DNA of 45,168 nt from a virus. A program made the translations under genes and the position numbers. The stretch covers positions 1-45,168 of the IMG/VR virus record IMGVR_UViG_3300032296_003995. One strand, 5' to 3'. Positions within the stretch are counted from its first letter, which is position 1, and each line of letters opens with the position of its first letter. The notes under the pieces are model-generated. The model saw only the letters and a list, made by a program, of their open reading frames with translations. It ran no database searches and had not been told where the DNA came from. Positions 13,555 to 22,900 of the stretch are shown here, one piece after another.

Positions 13555-15638
13555 TGTCCGGCGAACGAGTACGGATAGAGTCTCGAGGTCCGACCGTCCT
13601 CCGCGGGATGGACCAGAGGTTCGGCAGAGATCGCTCGCCCGACGCCGCGGACGAGGTCCTGAACCTCGTGCCGCGGGCAGACGGGATGCTCGTTGGAACG
13701 CGGGGCAGTGCCAAGTTCCACGGCTCCGAGCCAGGCAACAGCTTCTCCGGGACTCCTCGCGGCGTGTGGGGCGGCGTCCTCAACGCTCGAGAGGAATGGC
13801 TCGCGCACGGAGGCAGCGTCGTCTACAGGTGGTGGAAGAACGGCTGGCTGAGCGTAGCGGCAGGCCTGCCGGAGGAGACGCGGCACGGCCCAACGCAGAT
13901 GGTGCAGACCCCGGCCGGCGTCGTGATCCTACCGCGCACCCTGCGGGGCGCCTTGCCCCTCATCTTCGACGGAGAGCGCGTCGAGGACCTCGGCTACAGC
14001 CGAGTCCCGGCCGCGCCCGAACCTGTCGGACCCTACTCGAAGGATGCGTCGGGCAACTCGACGCGGAACAACGAAGGGTACGACATCGACCTCTACAAGA
14101 TGAACGACACCGCTCAGTGGGCTCAGAATCCGAACGTGACCCTCATGGGCTACGGCAAGGTGGGCACGACGGTCAGCACCATCGACTCCGGCACGGCGAC
14201 GGGGAACGGCTCCGGGGCGCTCTACTCGGGTGAGTGGTCGGCGCGCGTGCAGATGATCGACCGGAGAGGGGACCTCTCTCCGCCGAGCCCTCTCTCGGCT
14301 CCCGTCCACATGGACATGAAGCTCCCTCCATCGAGCGGGACGCCTGACGCCATTCGGATGCAGTTCGCGTGGCGCGTCCCGTCCGGAGATCCGAAGACGA
14401 TCGGCAGGGTCCTCTCTCGCACGAAAGACATGCGCAACAGCCCAACGGGAGCGATCAGCTACGAGGTCCGCCCGCAGACTGGTAGCGTCGGGACCTCGGC
14501 CTTCGCGACCATTCCGGACAACCACGTCGAGTTCTTCCCGGACAACTTCTCTGACGGTGAGCTTCTGACGCGCACCGAAGATGTCGCACCGATCCCGGCG
14601 TCCACGGCTTACGCCTTCCTTCTCGGCAGAAGCTGGTTCGGGACCGACAGCGGTCTTCTCTGGTTCTCGCAGAGAGGACGAATCGGCACCGTCCACCAGA
14701 ACGACTACATGACCGTGGTCGGCCGTGTTCAGGCCATCGTGGCGCACACTCAGGGTGTGCTTGTGCTGACGGACAAGCAGGCTGTGTTCGTTCGAGAGCG
14801 CGAGGATAGCGAGAGCTTCGTCCCTCGCACGCTGAACGGCGTCCCTGGCTGCGTCGCAGGTGGCTCGGCGCAGACGCTGACCGACGGCTCCGTGATCTGG
14901 CTCTCGCCGAGCGGGTTCATGCGGCTCTCGGCAGAAGGAGCCGCCGAGAACATCGGCACGCTCGTCGACCGCTCCATCAAGAGCACCCTGCTCGGTCGTT
15001 GGGGGGAGACCTGCTCCTGCGTCGACCACGAGAAGCAGCAGTACACCGCGTGGGTCCCTCGTACGGGTGGGGCGCTCGCCTTTGTCCTGACCCTCAGCTT
15101 CGGCTGGAGTCTCCGGTCGGACGCCTATGAAGTGAAGGATGCCTTCGCCTATCGGGGGAGGATCTTCGTCGCTGGAAAAGGCAGGTCCGGTGACGGGTAC
15201 GGCATCTTCTACTTGGACGCCGACCGGCTGTCCGACTCCGGCTCGCCGCCTGGCATCGGACAACTTCTGCGGACGCCCTGGACCAACCTCGGTGAGGAGT
15301 ACAGGACGGCGCCCTCTGCCGTCACCTTCGAGGCCGAGGGCTACATGAGCACCAGCCTGGCGGTGCAGACGCTGCGCAACGGTGCGCTCGGCGCCCCTCC
15401 GGGGAGTCACATCGTCAACGTGCCGGACATCACGGTCTCGGAGTCGAGAGGAGCGTGGTCTTCTCTGGAAGCGACGGGCTACTGGGAGATGCCGGGCAAC
15501 TACACGCTCAAGGCCCCCTTGTACTCGAACGGGAGCGTCCAATCGTTCGCGGTCCAGATCTACACGACGACCCCGGTCATCCTCGGCTGGATCAAGATGC
15601 ACGAGAACAAGAACGGCAACAGCCGAGGTGCTCCGTGA
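13554..15638 (+). CDS. Probable tail nozzle / tubular B-like beta-propeller protein
   Basis: The start is the ATG at 13554 overlapping the previous stop, giving 694 residues. An upstream open extension is antisense or out-of-phase noise. The sequence is a chain of beta-strand blades, with WSARVQMIDRRGDLSPPSPLS, SYEVRPQTGSVG and SWFGTDSGLLWFSQRGRIG as clear examples. A central stretch combines IVAHTQGVLVLTDKQAVFVRER with VIWLSPSGFMRLSAEG and looks like propeller repeats found in podoviral nozzle proteins (T7 gp12 or P22 gp10 class). The C-terminus has a jelly-roll feel. It would form the distal end of the short tail tube. Confidence 0.55.
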   Translation: MSGERVRIESRGPTVLRGMDQRFGRDRSPDAADEVLNLVPRADGMLVGTRGSAKFHGSEPGNSFSGTPRGVWGGVLNAREEWLAHGGSVVYRWWKNGWLSVAAGLPEETRHGPTQMVQTPAGVVILPRTLRGALPLIFDGERVEDLGYSRVPAAPEPVGPYSKDASGNSTRNNEGYDIDLYKMNDTAQWAQNPNVTLMGYGKVGTTVSTIDSGTATGNGSGALYSGEWSARVQMIDRRGDLSPPSPLSAPVHMDMKLPPSSGTPDAIRMQFAWRVPSGDPKTIGRVLSRTKDMRNSPTGAISYEVRPQTGSVGTSAFATIPDNHVEFFPDNFSDGELLTRTEDVAPIPASTAYAFLLGRSWFGTDSGLLWFSQRGRIGTVHQNDYMTVVGRVQAIVAHTQGVLVLTDKQAVFVREREDSESFVPRTLNGVPGCVAGGSAQTLTDGSVIWLSPSGFMRLSAEGAAENIGTLVDRSIKSTLLGRWGETCSCVDHEKQQYTAWVPRTGGALAFVLTLSFGWSLRSDAYEVKDAFAYRGRIFVAGKGRSGDGYGIFYLDADRLSDSGSPPGIGQLLRTPWTNLGEEYRTAPSAVTFEAEGYMSTSLAVQTLRNGALGAPPGSHIVNVPDITVSESRGAWSSLEATGYWEMPGNYTLKAPLYSNGSVQSFAVQIYTTTPVILGWIKMHENKNGNSRGAP

Positions 15639-16312
15639 AGTACTTTCCCGCGCTGCTTCGCCCTGAGCAAGAGGCGAGCGCAGAGAGCTTGAACGCGCCG
15701 CTCCGCGCCGTCGAGGAGGTCCTTTCCGCCGTCAGCGGAGACAACTTCGATGACGAGGTCTTCACCTGGGAGAACGTGCCTCTCGACCAGACGATGCGGA
15801 TCGCTCACAAGTTCAGTGATCTGGAAGATGCTCTGACGCCTGACGCGGACCACATCACCTGCACGGCGTACGACACGACCACGCTGACCTATGATGGCAG
15901 TGCTGGAAACCCGGAGCCCTACACGCTCGCCTGGGCTCCTCTCGCTATCCGATTCGACGAGCTTTCTTTCGAGAAGAGCTTCCGCTCCGGCTTCCTCCAC
16001 ATCATCTTCTCTGCTCAAGTGTCGTCGAGCGGCAACGATCCGGCAGCCATCCAGTTCGCTATCCGCGTCGACGGCAACGTGATCCAGGAGTCTATCTGGG
16101 GAGGGTCCGCAAGCACGCAGGACCCGATGGCAGGGTACAGCCAGACAGAGTTCCCGGTCATGGTCCAGGCCATGATGCCCGTGTTCGACGGCGTACACAC
16201 GGTCGAGGTCGTCTACCGGAATGTGACCTCCTGGCAGGACGCAGACGAGCGCGTCGCTGTCTATCGCGTTACGAGCTATGAGTTCATCTGCATGGAGATC
16301 GGCGGAGCATGA
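15635..16312 (+). CDS. Beta-rich tail protein, first of three
   Basis: The GTG at 15635 overlaps the previous stop (GTGA) and follows GAGGTG, giving 225 residues. An ATG further upstream would run deep inside the nozzle gene and is not used. The N-terminal 60 residues are helical (NAPLRAVEEVLSAVSG). The rest is beta-rich, including IQFAIRVDGNVIQESIWGG, FDGVHTVEVVYRNVTSW and a final ICMEI strand. The VDG strand, the H-x-V-x-V strand and the C-terminal strand recur in the gene at 17097-17792, so these look like related virion proteins, perhaps a fibre collar or receptor-contact heads. Confidence 0.7.
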   Translation: MKYFPALLRPEQEASAESLNAPLRAVEEVLSAVSGDNFDDEVFTWENVPLDQTMRIAHKFSDLEDALTPDADHITCTAYDTTTLTYDGSAGNPEPYTLAWAPLAIRFDELSFEKSFRSGFLHIIFSAQVSSSGNDPAAIQFAIRVDGNVIQESIWGGSASTQDPMAGYSQTEFPVMVQAMMPVFDGVHTVEVVYRNVTSWQDADERVAVYRVTSYEFICMEIGGA

Positions 16313-17097
16313 TCACACCAGGCGCGGCGAGGACAACAGCAAGCGTGACCGCGGAGTTCACTTCGCTGGACTCGCGCGCCAACGCCCTTGGTGAAGAGGA
16401 CATCGCCGCCGGGTCCATTCGGCGAGAGGAGTTCTCTGCGACCAGCGGAGAGACCCCTTTCACGCACGCCATTCTGCAAGAGATCGGTGGGGACAAGTCC
16501 CTCTTTCTCGGGACATCTGACGGAGATAAGGCTGTCAGTCCCGACACTGAGCTTGTGCTTGTCCTTTTCGCCACTGACGCTGTTATCCCCGGAGGCGCGG
16601 ATTCGTCTAAGGGCTGTCACGGCCTGCTGGTCACTTGGTCTACGTACCTGGTCCACTGCCACACGTACCGAGGGGTCGGTGACTCCGGGTGGGCAGGGGC
16701 GACGAAAGGACCGAGTGACAGTGCCTGCGTCGTCGAGACGTGGCTCCAGGTTCGAGGGTCGACGTCCACGTTCTATGATCTGCCAGGCACGCGGAGATAC
16801 CTGCGAGCAGGGGCCCGGCAGCAGCAGTACGTAGACGACGGATCTGGCGGCCTCGTGCTCGTAAGCCGTCTTGAACGAGCGGCCTATATCACTTGTGATG
16901 GTGCTTGTCTTATCACGGAAGATCGTCTGACCGACATCGGCCTCGATAGGGTCTCCGGCGTTCGTCTCGTCGGTCGGTACGTGATGTCTGACGTAGATTA
17001 TGGAGATCTCACAGGAGCAGGGGTCGCGTCTCCCGAGGCTCTGCTCACTGATTCCGTGTTGACTGTTCACATTGTGCGGAACGCGGAGATGCCCTAA
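16309..17097 (+). CDS. Beta-rich tail protein, second of three
   Basis: The 262-residue product has its ATG overlapping the previous stop (ATGA). The N-terminus (FTSLDSRANALGEEDIAAGSI) is typical of proteins that hook onto a virion: a helical start followed by an acidic, Gly-containing turn. The remainder is beta-rich with several Cys (KGCHGLLVTW, YLVHCHTY, AYITCDGACLI). Base composition is visibly less GC-ending than in the capsid genes. No enzyme motif is seen. With its two neighbours it probably forms part of the tail or fibre base. Confidence 0.7.
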   Translation: MITPGAARTTASVTAEFTSLDSRANALGEEDIAAGSIRREEFSATSGETPFTHAILQEIGGDKSLFLGTSDGDKAVSPDTELVLVLFATDAVIPGGADSSKGCHGLLVTWSTYLVHCHTYRGVGDSGWAGATKGPSDSACVVETWLQVRGSTSTFYDLPGTRRYLRAGARQQQYVDDGSGGLVLVSRLERAAYITCDGACLITEDRLTDIGLDRVSGVRLVGRYVMSDVDYGDLTGAGVASPEALLTDSVLTVHIVRNAEMP

Positions 17098-17792
17098 TGC
17101 CTACGTTCAACACGCCGCCAGCAAACCCTCTCGCCTACGCTTCGGTCAACAGCGCCCTGGCCGGGGTAATCTCGGCAGCCTCCTATAGAAGTCTGGAGGC
17201 CCTTGACGCCGGCAACATCGAGAACGAGACGCTGACTCAGCGGCTCATCAACGTGCGCTCTTGCGTTCAAGTATTCGGACCCATCTCCGCGGTCTATCCG
17301 CGAGATTGGAAGGCCAGCATCTTTACCGAAGAAGATCTCGCTATCCCTATCCCGGGAGCGTCTCTGTCGTTTGACCTGGAGGAAACTTGCACCCCGCAGG
17401 TCATGTTCCAGTTGTCGTGGCAGGCGCTCATCTCGCCGCCGCCGGAGAACGGGAACACGGTGATGCAGTTGGCAGATGAGCCCCAGAGAGCAAAGCTGTG
17501 GCTTCATGTCGACGGAGAGACGGAGATCTGGTCTACGTCGCATCGGCTGCCTTACGTCGTCGCGCGGGAGCAGTGGTACTCTCGGGGCAAAGCAGCCCCG
17601 TTCGACGCGGTAGGTCCCGCTGGCGATGCCCACGACATCGACCCCGCGAGGCAGCGCACCGTCGGCGGCTTCTACAGTCTCGGCCAACTCCAGGCAGGAC
17701 GGCATCATGTAGCCCTCGCCATCTGGTACTCCGGTCAAGGCATTGTTAGGGTGCGCTCCTCTCAGATGGCCGTCATCGCGCGGTACAGGTAG
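17097..17792 (+). CDS. Beta-rich tail protein, third of three
   Basis: The 231-residue product has its ATG overlapping the previous stop (TAATG). A helical N-terminus (YRSLEALDAGNIENETLTQR) leads to a beta-rich body with KLWLHVDGETEIWS, RHHVALAIWYSG and a final MAVIARYR strand. These parallel the VDG and H-x-V-x-V strands of the first member of the trio. The N-terminal pattern of ordered helix then NIENETLTQRLIN resembles attachment regions of fibre proteins. It is proposed as a structural tail component. Confidence 0.7.
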   Translation: MPTFNTPPANPLAYASVNSALAGVISAASYRSLEALDAGNIENETLTQRLINVRSCVQVFGPISAVYPRDWKASIFTEEDLAIPIPGASLSFDLEETCTPQVMFQLSWQALISPPPENGNTVMQLADEPQRAKLWLHVDGETEIWSTSHRLPYVVAREQWYSRGKAAPFDAVGPAGDAHDIDPARQRTVGGFYSLGQLQAGRHHVALAIWYSGQGIVRVRSSQMAVIARYR

Positions 17793-17797
17793 GCCAC

Positions 17798-18268
17798 ATG
17801 CGGGCATACGACGACATTCGGACCTTCTCCCCTCGGCGCCGCGAGAAGGCGCTGGTCATGGAGGACATGGAGGCCGCCCGCTCGGGCAAGCAGGTCATGT
17901 CGGAGAGCGAGGTCGAGCAGGCCGCCTCCGCTGGGCAGATGGCCGCCGCCTCGCAGGCGGCGCAGATGCAGGCCGGCGTCGCGCGCGAGGCGATGGCCGG
18001 AGGCCAGCCCGCCTACGCCGGCCAGGCCGCGAAGATGAACGCGGAGATCGCGGGGCAGGCTGCAGACGCAGCGGCCGTGTCGCGCTCCAACGCCAACGCG
18101 CTCAACGCGCAGCTCACGGCGCAGCGGAACCAGGCGGCCCGCGCGGCGCTGGCCATGCGCTCGCAGCGGCGGAACGACAACATCTGGAAAGGCGTCGGCG
18201 CGGCCACGCAGGTCGCGGCGGCTGCCGCGAGCGACGGCCGCATGTTCGGCACCGCCCTCCCCGAGTAG
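17798..18268 (+). CDS. Probable internal virion (ejection) protein, small
   Basis: The 156-residue product is Ala/Gln/Met-rich and almost wholly helical (QMAAASQAAQMQAGVAREAM), with no Cys that I can see. It lies just upstream of a long coiled-coil protein and a giant protein. The small-medium-giant order mirrors T7 genes 14-15-16, whose products sit inside the head around the portal and are ejected to build a conduit across the envelope. The best candidate for a membrane-contacting stretch is near the C-terminus (GVGAATQVAAAAASDG). The assignment is from order and composition. Confidence 0.6.
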   Translation: MRAYDDIRTFSPRRREKALVMEDMEAARSGKQVMSESEVEQAASAGQMAAASQAAQMQAGVAREAMAGGQPAYAGQAAKMNAEIAGQAADAAAVSRSNANALNAQLTAQRNQAARAALAMRSQRRNDNIWKGVGAATQVAAAAASDGRMFGTALPE

Positions 18269-18277
18269 GAGCAGATC

Positions 18278-19939
18278 ATGGCGACTCGACGCGAAGCTCT
18301 GACCGCAGCGGCCCACAAGGTGCTGCTCAGCAACCCCGGCCTCTACCGGGACATCACCAACGTCCAGGCCCTCCGGCGCGAGCAGGTGAGCCGCGCGGCG
18401 CAGCGGCTCCTCACGCTCAACGACCCCGGGGCAGGCGCCGTCGAGCGCGCCTTCCAGGACGCGGGTGAGATGTCCAAGGAGCTCCCGAAGCTCCTGGACA
18501 CGAAAGCTGACCTGATGGGCAAACTGCAGGAGACTGTGCAGGAGGCCCTCAAGCGCAAGAATCAGTTGGACGATGGCGCGGTCAAGATCATCGTTGCAGG
18601 TATCGGCTCCGAGGGGCAGACGAAGCAGGCGTACATCAACGGGCTGAGCGCGCAGGACGTGGCAGGTATCAAGGCGCGCGTAGAGATCGAACAGGCTCAG
18701 GGCGATCTTACGCGGGACACGCTCAGCGCCGTCGGCGCGGCAAGCACGCCAGAGGCTCTGAAAGCAGCCGACGAGAAACTCTCGCAGTTCCGCGCGCTCT
18801 CTGCAGCGGGAGGGTCGAACCCCGACACAGGAACTCAAGAGTTCTTCAACAGTCTCTCGACACAAGCAACGGCGCAGATGCTCGCCGCCGCCGCCAAGAC
18901 CAACGACCAGGGCCTGATCACCAGCATCCAGACCGGACTCGAGACTGCGGGTAAACTCGACGCCGTGGTTGGTTACCTGAGCGACGTCGCTCAAGCCAAC
19001 AACGCACTTCGCGCGCGCGCCGATGGGGTCAGCAACGAGACCCTGATCGCCGGCCCCGAAGGAGTCACGCAGGCAGATCGGCAAAGGAACGCCTTGAAGG
19101 CCGGGCTCTTCGCCATGAGCCCCTCGCGGGCGCAGAGCCTCAGAACGGCGTGGGACATCCTCAGCAAACCCGAAGAGTTCGCGCAGTTGAACGACACCAT
19201 CAAAGGTGCGGTGCCTCCTGACTTGAAGAAGACTATCGATCAGATCGACGACGCCATCGACAAGGCGAGTCGCGCCCGGGATCTCGCGTCTCCGACGGAG
19301 GTCCGAGAGGCCATTCGTACCAGCGAGGGTGTCGTTGAGACCGCCAAAGAGGAGCTCGCCAAGGCAGGCGTCGAGGATGATGGTCGCCTGATGGGTCTCG
19401 GCGCAGCGGTTCGGCGCGCTACCCGGCAGCAGCAACGGGGTCTGGTGAAGGAGATCGGCGAGGAGGGCGATGTCAAGACCAGGCGCCTCTCCATGATCAA
19501 GGAACAGGCGCTTGCTCGGAAGAACAAGGCCAACTGGGCAGAGAAGCCGCTCACCGAAGACGAGGCCAACGACCGCAAGGGAGATGCTGTCAAGTCGGCC
19601 AACGACGCTTCTCCGAACAAGAAAGCGAACGTCCCTCTGGACTTTGATATCGACGGGCTCCCCGAGGATGCTCCCGATCCGGAAGATAAGGCCGCCCCTG
19701 GCGTCGCCCCTGGTCAACCCCCGGCAACGGAGCAAACGCGCAAGGCCGCCCGCGAGGCGCGGGACACCGCGATCGCCTCGGCCACCGCGTCTCGCCGGAG
19801 AGAAGGCGTTCTCGACTCGCTGCGGAAGTACCTGCCCCAGCAGGCGCCCGCACCCGTCGAGGAGGAAGAGGAGCAGGTCACCTTCACCAGCCCCGGCCCG
19901 AAGAAGAGGCCGCCCGGCTCGCGGTTCACCTTCGTTTGA
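18278..19939 (+). CDS. Probable internal virion (ejection) protein, medium, coiled coil
   Basis: The 553-residue product follows a GGAG ribosome binding site. It is almost entirely helical with heptad-like stretches (residues 60-110, 125-180, 300-400), no Cys and no Trp-rich beta regions. The C-terminal 100 residues are Pro/acidic low complexity with a run of Glu (EEEEEQ) and a basic end. The length is comparable with T7 gp15, and the position before a giant gene supports an ejectosome role. No enzymatic motif is seen. A free-standing helical assembly protein cannot be excluded. Confidence 0.6.
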   Translation: MATRREALTAAAHKVLLSNPGLYRDITNVQALRREQVSRAAQRLLTLNDPGAGAVERAFQDAGEMSKELPKLLDTKADLMGKLQETVQEALKRKNQLDDGAVKIIVAGIGSEGQTKQAYINGLSAQDVAGIKARVEIEQAQGDLTRDTLSAVGAASTPEALKAADEKLSQFRALSAAGGSNPDTGTQEFFNSLSTQATAQMLAAAAKTNDQGLITSIQTGLETAGKLDAVVGYLSDVAQANNALRARADGVSNETLIAGPEGVTQADRQRNALKAGLFAMSPSRAQSLRTAWDILSKPEEFAQLNDTIKGAVPPDLKKTIDQIDDAIDKASRARDLASPTEVREAIRTSEGVVETAKEELAKAGVEDDGRLMGLGAAVRRATRQQQRGLVKEIGEEGDVKTRRLSMIKEQALARKNKANWAEKPLTEDEANDRKGDAVKSANDASPNKKANVPLDFDIDGLPEDAPDPEDKAAPGVAPGQPPATEQTRKAAREARDTAIASATASRRREGVLDSLRKYLPQQAPAPVEEEEEQVTFTSPGPKKRPPGSRFTFV

Positions 19940-19988
19940 CCTGAGAGCGCGGCACGGATAGGGGCGGGCACACAAGAGGTGGCCGCCT

Positions 19989-22900
19989 ATGCCCGCTGAG
20001 AAGAAGCCCGTCTCTCTCGAGAACATCTACAAGAAGAACCTCGAAGAGACGTACGGCAAGGTCCCCAGTGCCGAGGAGATCTACACCGAAGGCATGACTG
20101 CGTTCGGTGAGAGCGCCGCAGCCTACAAGAAGGTCGGCGAGGATCTCGACGCGCTTGCGGCGCAGAAGAAGGCGGAGAAGGCCGCGACTCAGACCGAGCA
20201 GGCCGCCTTCGACGCGGCGCGCACGGCAGGTAGCGACCGCGCTCGGATGGCAGGCACCTCCCCCGGCACCAAGGCTGCCGCGGCCATGCTCGAGTCCGTG
20301 GCCGCCGGCGCTGGCGCCGCTGCAGGGGGCGCGCGCCCCGAGCCCGCGGAGGCGGCGCCGGCTGAGACCTCGTTCTACGAGAACAAGGACCTCTCGCCCG
20401 CGGAGCGCGCTCGCGCCCGAGAGGCGGCCCTCGCCTTCGACGTGGCCTTCCGCGCCATCGAGCAGGAGGAGAACGAAGAAGCGAGCCCCGTGGACTGGGT
20501 CGCGTCGTTCTTGCCCTGGTCGGACCAATCGACCGTCGCCCCCGGCGTGCCGAACGGCCCCATCGCGCGCGCCTACGGCGGCGACGACCCGGCCTACAAG
20601 GCCATCCAGAACCCCGACGAGCGCAACCGCATCCTCGGCATGGTTCGGGAGATCCTGGACGAAGAGGGCGGCGTCGAGCTCTGGCAAGGGACCGACGCGA
20701 ACGACAAGGACGCCTACATCAACCGCAAGATCATCGAGGACATCCGTCTCGGCCCGAACGAGGAGAAGGTCGCGGCCCTCTACTCGGTCTTCGACAACGC
20801 GACGGACAAGCAGTTCGACGCCTCCTCGACCCTCAGTCGTCTCCAGAAGGCGTACGCCTCTGACGGCGAGCGTGCCTATCGAGAGGAGCGGGGACTCCCC
20901 CCGGAGCAGCGCCTGGATAAGGCTGAGGTCGACCGCATCAACGCGGACGCCTTCTCCAAGGCCGCCGCAGACGTCAATCGGATCAAGACCCTCTCCCTGC
21001 CGCACGTCTTCGTAGACACGGGCGCGAGCGACCTCGTCGCCAAGTACATGAAAGACGAGGGTTCTCTCAACGCGGCGGAGCGGGTCAAGGCCCGTACCTT
21101 CGATGCGCTCGGCCTGTACCCGCAGCAGCTTGACGACATCTACAACCAGTCGACCGGCGTGGGCAAGGCGCTCCCCGGTCTGCTGATCGGGGCGACCTCT
21201 GCGGGCCGCGCGCTCGAGGTCCTGAGTCTGCAGGAGCAGGTGGCTGCGCAGGTCGAGGTCTTCGCGTCCAAGGTGAACGACGAGATCGCCAAGGCGCAGG
21301 ACCCGAACGCCCCGACGCTCGGGGAGACGGCGACCGCTTTCGGCAAGGGCGCGGCCTCGGCGCTCAGCACCTCCGTCGGGCCCCTGCCCGACATCCTCCA
21401 GGGCGTCTTCGGGGACGAGGACTCCGAGGCCTTCGCGCGCGAGGCGGACATCCGCCTCCTTGAGGCCGCGTCGGACAACCGGGACTTCTTCGACACGGCG
21501 GCGTTCACGCTCCCCGTGTTGGCGGCAGCTCCCTTCGGCCGGGATGCGCAGGCCGAGGTCCTCGTCGACGCCCTCGAAGTGCAGAACCTGTCGAAGTTGG
21601 CGGCCTTCTTCGCCGCCGTCGTTCTGCCCGACACGTCCCCCCTGGGCGCGACGGCCTCGCTCTCGCGCAAGGCGGCGTCGAGCGTGGCACGCTCCGCTCG
21701 CTTCCGGCAGACGGCGAAGATCTGGTCGGACATCGAGCGCGTCATCTCCGAGGCGGCCACGCCCAGCGAGGCCATCGAGGCGGCCAAGAAGATCAGCCTG
21801 GCCGAGGGCATGGTCGTTGAGAGCCTGCTGATGCGAGAGGAGGCCCGCAACAACATCTCGAACATCGGGCGCACCCTCGGGGGCTTGAGCGACCAAGGCG
21901 CGCCCCGGCGCGGCGTCAACTTTAGCCAGGAGGTCATCAACGCCGAGGCCACGCTCCGGTCCCTGATCGAGGGCAAGGCGTCGCCGGACGTCATCAACGC
22001 GCAGAAGAAGCTCATCCAGGACCTGCAGGAGAAAGAGGCCGCGGAAGCCGAGGCTGTGCTTGCGGAGAAGGCCGGCGACGTTCGTATCTACGAGGACGTG
22101 CTCGACGCCGGTCTGCGCCAGACGGATGACGAGGCCCTTGGTGAGGCTGTCGGCGCCGTCGCCGGCGCGGATAAGGGCAAGGTGGCCAAGCTCGCGGATG
22201 AGAACGAGGTGGCGAAGCGAGTGCTCACGCGGCACCCGGAGAATCTGCGGGCCCTGGACGAGGCGACCACCAATGCGGGGGCCAGCGACGAGCAACTGCT
22301 CCGCGCCCGGCAGGCGATCTCGGAGATCGCCTCGGGTGAACGGAGCCGTGTGCTCCAGCAGGAGGCGGCGAAGTACGAGGCCCAGGCGGCCAAGAGAGAG
22401 AGCGACTCCGTGATCGACCAGGTCAAGGAGCTCGACGCCCTCAAGAAAGCGGTCGGTGAACTCGGCGACCGCATGGCTGCACTCGGCAAGGCATCTCCCG
22501 AGGCCAAGGCCTTCGTAGACTCGGTGCGCGAGACGATGAAAGCGCGGGCGCGGGCGACCGAGGCGGAGGCTGAGGTTCTCCGGCTGCGTCGAGAGGTGCT
22601 CGACCTCCCCGAAAGCCAAGTTCTCGATGAGATCAAACGCATCGAGGGGATTGATGCGGCGCAGCGCAGTGCCGCCGATGTCGACGCCCTGCGGCGTTTC
22701 AAGGCGGCCGTGTCGGATAAGGGTTCGGCGCGGGTCCCGACGGCCGGGTTGTTCCGGGCGCAGGAGGCAGCCAAGGCGGCCAACGACCTGCTCGACGTGG
22801 CCACGGCAGCGCAGCGGGCCGCACGCAAAGGTCTCGACCCTGACGCAGCGAAGGAGGCCATCTCCATCGTCGTCAAGATGAAGAAGCTCGCCCCCGATGG

